49,651 nt of DNA, taken from contig NZ_DKIH01000006.1 of NCBI RefSeq assembly GCF_002454115.1, positions 11,734 to 61,384 on the forward strand, in the 5' to 3' direction. Shown here one piece after another: positions 1-6,963 of this stretch (position 1 is its first letter; each line of letters starts with the position of its first letter). Position numbers and translations under genes: made by a program. Origin of the DNA: Sphingopyxis sp. UBA6723. GTDB lineage: Bacteria > Pseudomonadota > Alphaproteobacteria > Sphingomonadales > Sphingomonadaceae. The notes beneath the pieces are model-generated. The model did no database searches. It saw only the letters and a program-made list of their open reading frames with translations, and was not told the origin of the DNA.

Positions 1-5
1 TGCCA

Positions 6-63
6 CCTCCCCATGGCTTCGCCATAGGGAGGATCATATCCTTCTCCCCCAAGGGGAGGAGGC
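6..63. repeat. Two adjacent G/C-rich hairpins, extragenic
   Basis: Positions 6-17 pair with 21-32 over 12 bp with one mismatch around a TTC loop. A second C-run at 41-50 is followed by a partly complementary G-run at 51-62. Nothing in 1-80 looks coding. This resembles the dispersed extragenic hairpins found elsewhere in the window; it could also end transcription of a gene lying upstream of the window. Confidence 0.45.
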
Positions 64-80
64 AAGGTACAGCCCCATCC

Positions 81-983
81 ATGCGTCCTGATTCGGCCTC
101 TCCCGTCATCCCGTTCCTGATCGCGTGCGCGGGCATTGCGACCTTTTCGGCGATGGACGTGCTGATGAAGGGGCTGTCGATCGACATCGGCGCTTACAAC
201 GCCGTCTTGTGGCGCACCGGCGCCGGGACGATCCTCAGCGGCGCGATCTATTTCGCCAGCCGCCCCGCGATGCCCGATCGTGCCACGCTGCGCATCCACG
301 CCGTCCGCTCGCTGTTCGTCGCGGGGATGGCGGTCAGCTTCTTCTGGGCGCTCGCGCGGCTGCCGATGGCCGAAGCGATCGCGATCGCCTTCATCGCCCC
401 GCTCGCGACCCTCTATATGGCCGCAATCTTTCTGGGCGAGAGGATCGGGCCGCGCTCGATCATCGCCTCCTTGCTCGGCATCGCCGGTGTGATCGTGATC
501 GTCGCGGGCAAGCTTGGCCAAGGCGATTATGCGCCCGAGGCCTTGTGGGCGGTCGGCGCGGTGGTCGGCTCGGCGCTGCTCTATGCCTATAACCTCATCC
601 TTGCGCGGCGGCAGGCCAAGATGGCCGAACCGATGGAGATCGCCTTTTTCCAGAACGGCTTCGTCGCGCTGATCCTCGCGATGGCGGCGCCTTGGTTCCT
701 CGCGGTTCCCGGCAGCGAACAGGCGATCCCGCTCGCCGGCGCCGCTTTCCTTGCAGTAACGTCGCTGCTCCTGCTCAGTTGGGCCTATGCCCGCGCCGAG
801 GCGCAGATCCTGGCGACCACTGAATACACAGGTTTCCTCTGGGCGATGCTCTTCGGCTGGATGTTCTTCGACGAAGCGGTGACCTGGCCGACGATCGCCG
901 GCGCAGTGCTGATCGTCGTCGGCTGCCTGATCGTGGCGCGCAAAACCCCGCAGCTCGACCCGATCGAACCGGCGGCGGCTTAG
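81..983 (+). CDS. EamA/DMT-family inner-membrane transporter
   Basis: This is a permease of the drug/metabolite transporter superfamily (EamA type), which moves small metabolites across the inner membrane; the substrate cannot be read from sequence. The 300 residues match the family's usual length. Ten hydrophobic segments are visible, at about residues 9-28, 36-59, 74-92, 97-118, 125-143, 154-174, 187-206, 217-237, 243-263 and 270-287, in two halves of five, as expected from the internal duplication of EamA proteins. The segment around residues 93-121 (MAEAIAIAFIAPL, then FLGERIG) is typical of the first repeat. The ATG at 81 is the first good start; only a weak AAGG lies upstream. It converges on the Sua5 gene across an inverted repeat. 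Family is secure, substrate unknown. Confidence 0.85.
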   Translation: MRPDSASPVIPFLIACAGIATFSAMDVLMKGLSIDIGAYNAVLWRTGAGTILSGAIYFASRPAMPDRATLRIHAVRSLFVAGMAVSFFWALARLPMAEAIAIAFIAPLATLYMAAIFLGERIGPRSIIASLLGIAGVIVIVAGKLGQGDYAPEALWAVGAVVGSALLYAYNLILARRQAKMAEPMEIAFFQNGFVALILAMAAPWFLAVPGSEQAIPLAGAAFLAVTSLLLLSWAYARAEAQILATTEYTGFLWAMLFGWMFFDEAVTWPTIAGAVLIVVGCLIVARKTPQLDPIEPAAA

Positions 984-1002
984 CCGCAAAACGCTTCCAT
1001 AT

Positions 1003-1088
1003 CCCCGTTCGTGTCGAGCGAAGTCGAGACACCCATCGGGGCAGCGCGAGGTCGACGGGCATCTCGACTTCGCTCGATGCGAACGGGG
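1003..1088. repeat. 27-bp inverted repeat between convergent genes
   Basis: Positions 1003-1029 are complementary to 1062-1088 with two mismatches; the core is TCGAGCGAAGTCGAGA. It fills the gap between two convergent genes (stops at 983 and 1104), and the right arm runs into TTTTA on the plus strand. It could act as a bidirectional terminator, and it is probably a copy of a dispersed repeat common in sphingomonad genomes. Confidence 0.6.
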
Positions 1089-1103
1089 TTTTATCTCCCG
1101 CTG

Positions 1104-2063
1104 CTAAACCGCCGCCCTGCTCAATCTGTCGTGGATCGCCGCGCCCAGCCCCTTGGCAGGGATCGTCGCGACCGCGATCCGCGCTTTCGCGCTCGCCGCC
1201 CCGGCATGCAGCGCATCGAACAGGCGCGCCGCCGCTTCGGTCAGATCGCCCGCTTCGCTCAGGCTATAGTCACCCGCAAGAGCGCCAAATCCGATCCCGA
1301 ACTCGTCATCCGCAAAATCGGTCGCGCGCAATCGCACCGGCTTGCCCGGCGCATAATGGCTCGCCAGCATGCCCGGCGCGACGATCTCCGAACCCTTCAC
1401 CCCGGATACCGGCAAGCCGCTCGCCTTCGCCAGCATCGCCGCCGTCACCGGTCCGGGCCGCAGCACCTCGACCGCACCCCCCTTCACCCGCGCAATCGTC
1501 GATTCCACGCCCGCTGCACAGGGGCCATCGTCGATCACGAGCGCAATTCGCCCCTCAAGCGTCGCCAGCACATGGCTTGCCTTGGTCGGGCTCACGCCCC
1601 CGCTCGCATTCGCACTCGGTGCGGCTAGCGGCGCGCCCGTTGCCGTCAGCAATGCCTGCATCGCGCGATGCCCCGGCACCCGCAGCGCGATCGTGTCCAG
1701 CCCCGCGGTCGCGATGCTCGCCACCGGGCAATCGTCACGGCGCGGCACCACCAAAGTCAGCGGCCCCGGCCAGAAGCGCGCCGCCAAGGCGCGATCGACC
1801 GCATTGAACACCCCTAGCCGCTCGGCCGCCGCCAGATTGGCGACATGTACGATCAGCGGGTTGAAATCAGGCCGCCCCTTCGCCGCATAGATGCGCGCCA
1901 CCGCGTCGGCGTTGCGCGCATCGGCGGCGAGGCCGTACACCGTCTCGGTCGGCACCGCGACCGGCCGGCCATCGGCGACCAGCGCCGCGGCGCGCGCTAT
2001 CGCATCCGTGTTAAACGGCCATACCTCGGTCGCCATGTTCTCGTTCGTTTGACCCGTCGCCAT
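1104..2063 (-). CDS. L-threonylcarbamoyladenylate synthase, Sua5/YrdC/YciO family
   Basis: The enzyme makes threonylcarbamoyl-AMP from threonine, bicarbonate and ATP, the first step of the t6A37 modification of ANN-decoding tRNAs. The N-terminal YrdC domain (about residues 18-205) shows VPTETVYGLAADA, then KGRPDFNPLIVHV, a PSANASGG segment and GVESTI. The C-terminal part (about 215-319) is the extra Sua5 domain, with the linker SHYAPGKPVRL, so this is the long Sua5 form rather than the short TsaC form. Two starts are possible, at 2063 and 2036 (giving MATEVWPF); neither has a strong ribosome binding site, and 2036 is the more family-like. It is divergent from the acyl-CoA dehydrogenase at 2116. 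Confidence 0.9.
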   Translation of the reverse strand: MATGQTNENMATEVWPFNTDAIARAAALVADGRPVAVPTETVYGLAADARNADAVARIYAAKGRPDFNPLIVHVANLAAAERLGVFNAVDRALAARFWPGPLTLVVPRRDDCPVASIATAGLDTIALRVPGHRAMQALLTATGAPLAAPSANASGGVSPTKASHVLATLEGRIALVIDDGPCAAGVESTIARVKGGAVEVLRPGPVTAAMLAKASGLPVSGVKGSEIVAPGMLASHYAPGKPVRLRATDFADDEFGIGFGALAGDYSLSEAGDLTEAAARLFDALHAGAASAKARIAVATIPAKGLGAAIHDRLSRAAV

Positions 2064-2115
2064 GCCGCGCTATAGCCGCGCCGAGCATAGAATCGCCAGC
2101 AAAAGCGGGGACGAG

Positions 2116-3858
2116 ATGACCTATACGCCGCCGACCACCGAACAACTCTTCGTTCTCGACCATATCGCGCGTATCGACGCGATGGCGGCGCACGACAAAT
2201 TCGCCGCCGCGACCCCCGACATGGTCGAGGCGATCGTCAACGGTATCGGCGAATTTGCCGCCGAGGTTTACGCTCCGCTCAATCGCGTCGGCGACGTCCA
2301 GAACCCCAAGTGGGAAGACGGCAAGGTCACCATGCCCCCGGGCTTCAAGGAAGCCTATCAGGCGTTCGTCGACGCCGGTTGGGGCAGCATCGACGGACCC
2401 GAAGAATATGGAGGCCAAGGCCTGCCCTTCACCCTCGCGACCGTGATCATCGAGGCGCTCGGCACCGCCGACATGGGCTTTACCCTGTGCAACATCCTGA
2501 CCCCCGGCGCGATCCACGCGCTGATGGCCTATGGCACCGAGCAGCAGCGCCAGACCTGGCTGCCGAACCTGGTGTCGGGCGCGTGGAACGGCACGATGAA
2601 CCTGACCGAGCCCGCCGCGGGCAGCGACGTTGGCGCGCTGCGTTCGACCGCGGAGCTGGTCACCGAGGGTGAACATGCCGGACTCTACAAGATCAGAGGG
2701 CAAAAGATCTACATCACCTTCGGCGAGCATGACCTCACCGACAATATCGTCCACCTCGTCCTCGCGCGCACCCCCGGCGCGCCCGAGGGGACGCGCGGCA
2801 TCTCGCTGTTCCTCGTCCCCAAATATCGCCTCGATGCCGAAGGCAAACCCGCCCTTTCGAACGGCGTCCGCTGCGCGTCGATCGAGCACAAGCTTGGCAT
2901 TCATGGTTCGCCGACCGCGGTGATGATCTATGGCGAAGACGAGGATTGCCTCGGCGAAATCGTCGGCGCCGAAATGGGTGGGATGCGCGCGATGTTCGTG
3001 ATGATGAACGCCGCGCGCCTGCTCGTCGGCTGTCAGGGCGTCCAGATCGCCGAGCGCGCGACGCAGCAGGCGCAGCGCTTCGCCGCCGAACGCGTCCAGT
3101 CGGCGCTCGCGGGCGGCACCGACCGCACCCCCGTCACCATCGACCAGCACCCCGACGTCCGCCGAATGCTGTGGCGGATGCGCGCCCAGACCGAAGCGGC
3201 ACGCGCGCTGACCTATTATGCCGCGGCGCAGACCGATTTCGGCAAATTAGGCGACGAAGCCGCCGCGATGCGCGCCGAAGTGCTGATCCCGCTGGTCAAG
3301 GCGCATGCCACTGACATCGGCTGCGAAGTCGCCAGCCTCGGCATCCAGGTCCATGGCGGCATGGGCTTCATCGAGGAAACCGGCGCCGCGCAGCATTATC
3401 GCGACGCGCGCATCGCTCCGATCTACGAAGGCACCAACGGCATTCAGGCCGCTGATCTGGTCGGACGCAAGCTCGGCATGGCCGGCGGCGACCTCGTCCG
3501 CGGTTTGATCGATGACATCGCGCACGGCGCTGCGGATTTCCCCGAGCTCCAGCAGCTCGCCGACGCCTGCCGCGCGGTCACCGACTGGATGGTCGGAGCC
3601 AGCACCGGCGACCGGCTCGCGGGCAGCTATCCCTACCTGACCATGCTGGCTACCGCGACCTGCGGCTGGTTGATGGCGCTTCAGCATCGGGCGGCAAAGG
3701 CCGCGCTGGACAACGACAGCGGCGACCGCGCGTTCCTGGAGGCCAAGATCGCCTCGACCCGCTTTTACCTGGAGCAAATCGTCCCCGCCGCGACCGGCCT
3801 CGCGCCATCGGCACTGGCGGGTGACGCGGCGCTCGCCCCGCTACCGAAATTTGCCTGA
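2116..3858 (+). CDS. Acyl-CoA dehydrogenase, large DmdC-like form
   Basis: This is an FAD-dependent acyl-CoA dehydrogenase, which introduces the alpha-beta double bond into an acyl-CoA. At 580 residues it has the length of the extended DmdC/FadE5-like group rather than the ~380-residue core enzymes. The middle domain carries TEPAAGSD near residue 164. The catalytic base is expected at Glu438 in IYEGTNGIQ. A C-terminal extension follows (about residues 465-580). The reading frame is open back to 2062, but ATG 2116 is preferred because GGGGACGAG precedes it and the protein then begins MTYTPPTTEQ, as in relatives. The substrate (3-methylthiopropionyl-CoA or other acyl-CoA) cannot be decided here. 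Confidence 0.9.
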   Translation: MTYTPPTTEQLFVLDHIARIDAMAAHDKFAAATPDMVEAIVNGIGEFAAEVYAPLNRVGDVQNPKWEDGKVTMPPGFKEAYQAFVDAGWGSIDGPEEYGGQGLPFTLATVIIEALGTADMGFTLCNILTPGAIHALMAYGTEQQRQTWLPNLVSGAWNGTMNLTEPAAGSDVGALRSTAELVTEGEHAGLYKIRGQKIYITFGEHDLTDNIVHLVLARTPGAPEGTRGISLFLVPKYRLDAEGKPALSNGVRCASIEHKLGIHGSPTAVMIYGEDEDCLGEIVGAEMGGMRAMFVMMNAARLLVGCQGVQIAERATQQAQRFAAERVQSALAGGTDRTPVTIDQHPDVRRMLWRMRAQTEAARALTYYAAAQTDFGKLGDEAAAMRAEVLIPLVKAHATDIGCEVASLGIQVHGGMGFIEETGAAQHYRDARIAPIYEGTNGIQAADLVGRKLGMAGGDLVRGLIDDIAHGAADFPELQQLADACRAVTDWMVGASTGDRLAGSYPYLTMLATATCGWLMALQHRAAKAALDNDSGDRAFLEAKIASTRFYLEQIVPAATGLAPSALAGDAALAPLPKFA

Positions 3859-3916
3859 AACCGGGGGATATAAGCGGCTTTTCAGCCCTTCGGGGGCAGC
3901 AAGATTTTGTTCATGA

Positions 3917-3931
3917 TTAACGCGATGATAA
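3917..3931 (+). promoter_or_regulatory. Possible CtrA-type site (TTAA-N7-ATAA)
   Basis: TTAA at 3917-3920 and ATAACC from 3928 have the 7-bp spacing of the alphaproteobacterial CtrA consensus TTAA-N7-TTAA, with one mismatch. It lies about 45 bp before the GTG start of the EAL-domain gene. Such short A/T motifs occur by chance, so this is a weak call. Confidence 0.22.
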
Positions 3932-3973
3932 CCATCGGGCACTAGGCACGACCAGCAATTGCTGGAGACGTGC

Positions 3974-6265
3974 GTGCCCATTCCGGTCAAAAATCTGATC
4001 ATCAGTTGGCGCACGATCGCTCTCGCATTGCTGCTGAGCGTGGCGGCGGGGCTTTCGTCGATCACCGAACCGGTCGACCGCATCCTTGAAAGCGCTGTGG
4101 GCCGCGTCGCGTGGCGACCCGTGTCAGGCGACACCGTTGTCGTCGGCCTTGATGACAAGACTTTGCAGGCCGTTGAAAACAAGGACTTCGACGTCTCGCA
4201 TCACGCGCAACTCGTCAGCGCGGTTGGCGCGTCACCGGCCAAGCGGCTTTTTGTCGATTTTTCCTATGAGCGCCGCCTTCAAGATCGCGACTTTCCCCTG
4301 TTGGTGGATGCTGTCCGGAAAATGGGCGACCGGATCGTGCTTGCGGTGCCGGGAAGCAGCACCCAGAGAACCACCGCTGTGGTCGATTATTGGCCTGATC
4401 CCGCGTTCGGGGATCGCGCACAACAAGCCTGCATCTGCTGGGAGTATGAGTTTTGGCAAGTTTGGAAAGTGCCACTTGCGGTCACGGCAAGCGGCCGACT
4501 GCTGCCCAGTTTTGCCGCCAAGCTCGCCGATCGGCAACCCGATCGACCCGACGTTTTCGCGCTCGACCTGTCCTATGACGCGGGCACGATCAAAGAATAT
4601 AGCGCGATCGACGTAATGACAGGCAAGCTCGATCCCGAGCTTTTGCGCGGAAAAGATGTTATCTTTGCGTTTACCGCCGCAGCGTCACCCGACAAACATT
4701 ATTTGCCCGGTCATGACAAGCTGCCCGGTGCCTATATTCACCTGATCGCGGGAGAGGCGCTGAAGCGCGGCCAACCGACGAATATCGGCTGGCTACCGGC
4801 GCTGGCGATCACTGCGATCTTGCTGTTGGGCGCGCTGACTTGGCAGGGTGGGCGCTGGTATTCGCGCGTGGCGCTGGGCACGACCTTGCTGCTGATCGCC
4901 GCAAAGATCATTCTGGGTCTCAGCCTGGTGGCAACCCAGATCGGGGGCGCCTGCTTCCTGATCGCTGCGGTTAGCGCCAATGTATCGCGAACCCGCCGTC
5001 GCCGCTCGGCCCAGCGCGAAAATCCCGTCTCGGGCCTCCCCAACTTCGAAGCGCTGCGATCGCAGACGCCGTTTGGCAGTGCGACGGTCGTTGCCGCCAA
5101 GGTTGTCAATTTCGAAGATCTTGCCGCTTTCATCCCGGGTGACGGGATTGGAAAGCTGATCGAACAGGTTACCCGCCGCCTGCTGCTTGCGTCACAGGGT
5201 ACGGCGCTTCATCACGACCTCGACGGCACGTTCGCTTGGTTGGTGCCTTATTATCAGCACAGCCAGATCGAGGGACAGCTTGCCGGGCTTGCCGCGCTGT
5301 TCAACGCGCCGCTGACGATCGGCGAGCTGCGCGTCGATGTTGCAATTGCTTTTGGGGTGAATGACGAGTTCGAGGGATCGAACGCCCAGCGTCTTGCCGC
5401 AGCGCTCGTCGCTGCAGAACGCGCGATCCGTACCCGGGCGCTGTGGACAAAATATGTCCCGCGGCAAAAGGACGATGCCGGCTGGCAACTCTCCTTCCAC
5501 TCGCAGCTGGAGGACGCGCTGACCGGCGGCGACATCTGGGTCGCCTTCCAGCCGCAATATGCCATCGCGACGGGCAAGCTGGTCGGGGTCGAGGCGCTGG
5601 CGCGCTGGACGCACCCGACGCGCGGCCCGATCCCGCCCGACGAGTTCATCGTCCAGGCCGAAAAAAGCCAGGACATTTATCGCCTGACGCTGTTCGTGAT
5701 GGATCAGGCGATCCGTTCGGCGGCGCAGCTGCATGAGCGCGGCCACCGGATCAATATGTCGGTCAATCTGTCGGCGACGCTGCTCGATCACAGCGATCTG
5801 GTCGGCACGATCCGCGTCATGCTCACCGCGCATCATCTGCCGCCCGAAGTCCTAACCATCGAGATCACCGAAACCGCGCAGATCGAAAACAGCCGCCAGG
5901 CGCGCCAGACCCTCGCGCAATTGCGCCGCACCGGCATCCGGCTGTCGATCGACGATTATGGCACCGGCCAGTCAAACCTCGAATATCTCACCGAAATCGA
6001 GGCCGACGAAATCAAGATCGACAAGCGGTTCGTGATGACGATGCGCGATTCGCAGCGGAACCTTGAAGTGGTGAAATCGACCATTGATCTAGCACATCGG
6101 CTGGGCGCGGTTGCGGTCGCCGAAGGCATTGAAGATGCCGAAACCATGGCCCTGTTGGGCCAGCTCGGCTGCGACGTTGGTCAGGGCTATCATCTTGGCA
6201 AGCCGCAATTATTTTCCGAACTCGCCGCAACCCTTTCGGCCCCGCCGCAAAACCGCACCGCATAA
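3974..6265 (+). CDS. CHASE2 - degenerate GGDEF - EAL c-di-GMP phosphodiesterase
   Basis: This is a membrane signalling protein that most likely hydrolyses cyclic di-GMP. In order there is a leading hydrophobic helix (about residues 10-29), an extracytoplasmic CHASE2-type sensor (about 35-270), three membrane segments (about 275-340), a GGDEF-like domain (about 345-500) and an EAL domain (about 510-750). In the GGDEF-like domain the signature position reads LDGTF instead of GGDEF, so cyclase activity should be absent. The EAL domain keeps its key residues: EALARW, the Asn in SVNLSA, the Glu in TIEITETA, DDYGTG, the Lys in IKIDKRF, AEGIED and QGYHLGKP. The start chosen is GTG 3974, which has GGAG six bases upstream; a TTG at 3959 is in frame but less well placed. 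Confidence 0.9.
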   Translation: MPIPVKNLIISWRTIALALLLSVAAGLSSITEPVDRILESAVGRVAWRPVSGDTVVVGLDDKTLQAVENKDFDVSHHAQLVSAVGASPAKRLFVDFSYERRLQDRDFPLLVDAVRKMGDRIVLAVPGSSTQRTTAVVDYWPDPAFGDRAQQACICWEYEFWQVWKVPLAVTASGRLLPSFAAKLADRQPDRPDVFALDLSYDAGTIKEYSAIDVMTGKLDPELLRGKDVIFAFTAAASPDKHYLPGHDKLPGAYIHLIAGEALKRGQPTNIGWLPALAITAILLLGALTWQGGRWYSRVALGTTLLLIAAKIILGLSLVATQIGGACFLIAAVSANVSRTRRRRSAQRENPVSGLPNFEALRSQTPFGSATVVAAKVVNFEDLAAFIPGDGIGKLIEQVTRRLLLASQGTALHHDLDGTFAWLVPYYQHSQIEGQLAGLAALFNAPLTIGELRVDVAIAFGVNDEFEGSNAQRLAAALVAAERAIRTRALWTKYVPRQKDDAGWQLSFHSQLEDALTGGDIWVAFQPQYAIATGKLVGVEALARWTHPTRGPIPPDEFIVQAEKSQDIYRLTLFVMDQAIRSAAQLHERGHRINMSVNLSATLLDHSDLVGTIRVMLTAHHLPPEVLTIEITETAQIENSRQARQTLAQLRRTGIRLSIDDYGTGQSNLEYLTEIEADEIKIDKRFVMTMRDSQRNLEVVKSTIDLAHRLGAVAVAEGIEDAETMALLGQLGCDVGQGYHLGKPQLFSELAATLSAPPQNRTA

Positions 6266-6291
6266 CTGCCAGATTGGCTGTAATGCTATGG

Positions 6292-6306
6292 TTAAGACTC
6301 GATTTA
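6292..6306 (+). promoter_or_regulatory. Possible CtrA-type site upstream of the 20-codon ORF
   Basis: TTAA at 6292-6295 is followed after exactly 7 bp by TTTACC, one mismatch from TTAA-N7-TTAA. A further TTAAC half-site lies about 30 bp downstream. The position, 67-81 bp before the start of the tiny ORF, fits a promoter, but no clear -35/-10 pair was found, so this remains a weak suggestion. Confidence 0.22.
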
Positions 6307-6372
6307 CCTTACCAAAGATGGTATATGCTCCGTTAACTGTTCCTCGTGGGCAGTGCCGACAGGAGATATTTT

Positions 6373-6435
6373 ATGGGTTGGTTTTGGAGATTTCTGGGTG
6401 GCGGCGGCTCCGGCAACGGTGGCGCATCGGCCTAA
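6373..6435 (+). CDS. Putative 20-residue peptide with own RBS and terminator
   Basis: ATG 6373 opens a 20-codon frame. The product begins MGWFWRFL and ends in a Gly/Ser/Ala/Asn-rich tail. Evidence that it is real: ACAGGAGA stands seven bases before the ATG, the stop codon is followed 22 bases later by a strong intrinsic terminator, and the unit sits alone between two well-separated larger genes. The Trp/Phe-rich N-terminus with one Arg looks membrane-seeking. I do not recognise a family, and no function is assigned. It could be a regulatory leader peptide, a small membrane peptide, or the translated part of a small RNA. No gene lies immediately behind the terminator, which argues against simple attenuation. 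Confidence 0.55.
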   Translation: MGWFWRFLGGGGSGNGGASA

Positions 6436-6457
6436 CCTGGATGCAAATTCAGGGAGA

Positions 6458-6489
6458 GGGCTCCGGCATTGCCGGGGCCCTTTCTTTTT
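6458..6489 (+). terminator. Intrinsic terminator after the 20-codon ORF
   Basis: Positions 6458-6467 pair with 6471-6480 (10 bp, one G-U pair, ATT loop), directly followed by TTTCTTTTT. This is a textbook intrinsic terminator and one of the strongest in the window. Confidence 0.9.
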
Positions 6490-6720
6490 GCCCGCGGCCC
6501 GCGCGACCGCTTGACACACGTGGTGACCGGCCAGCCTTTGGCGCCAATCGCCATTTCAGCGGCCCTGCTCTGCAATAAAAAATCCATTTAAATCGCGATT
6601 ACACTCATATTTGCGCAAACCCGCGGAAAGGCTGGCGCGCGCCCCCGCGACCGGGCATCACGAGCGACGAGACGAATCAAAATATCGACGAACCGAGTCC
6701 CTAAATCGTCATTTACTGTC

Positions 6721-6789
6721 TTGCATCGCGGCGCCGACGTGGCACTATAGATGGTGGGTCGGCCGAGGGGGCACCCCAATAATTAGTGG
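6721..6789 (+). promoter_or_regulatory. nrdAB promoter with two NrdR-like boxes
   Basis: A -35-like TTGCAT (6721-6726) is separated by 17 bp from ACTATA (6744-6749). The -10 lies inside CACTATAGATGGTG (6743-6756), close to the NrdR-box consensus acaCwATATwTwGtgt. A second, weaker box, CCCAATAATTAGTG, lies at 6775-6788. The box centres are 32 bp apart, about three helical turns, which is the usual phasing of paired NrdR boxes. NrdR is the dATP/ATP-sensing repressor of ribonucleotide reductase genes. The remaining 6790-6963 is a leader of about 200 bases. The stretch 6490-6720 shows no gene. Confidence 0.7.
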
Positions 6790-6929
6790 TTAGCCAAAAA
6801 TGGCGGTTTTCCGTCGCCCATCGCATATGGGCTCGGGAAAGTGCTTCGTGCGGCCAAAAATATGTGCCCCCGCGGATCGAATAGATGCTAGGCTGGGGCT
6901 TCGTCCCGAGTCGAACAAGACAGGAACAT

Positions 6930-6945
6930 ATGCGCCGCGGCGCAT
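6930..6945 (+). repeat. Perfect 16-bp palindrome in the nrdA leader
   Basis: ATGCGCCGCGGCGCAT reads the same on both strands and ends 18 bases before the nrdA start. In RNA it could fold near the ribosome binding site (GGGGACGGA), or it may be a protein operator. Nothing further supports either role. Confidence 0.4.
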
Positions 6946-6963
6946 GGGCAATCGGGGACGGAT

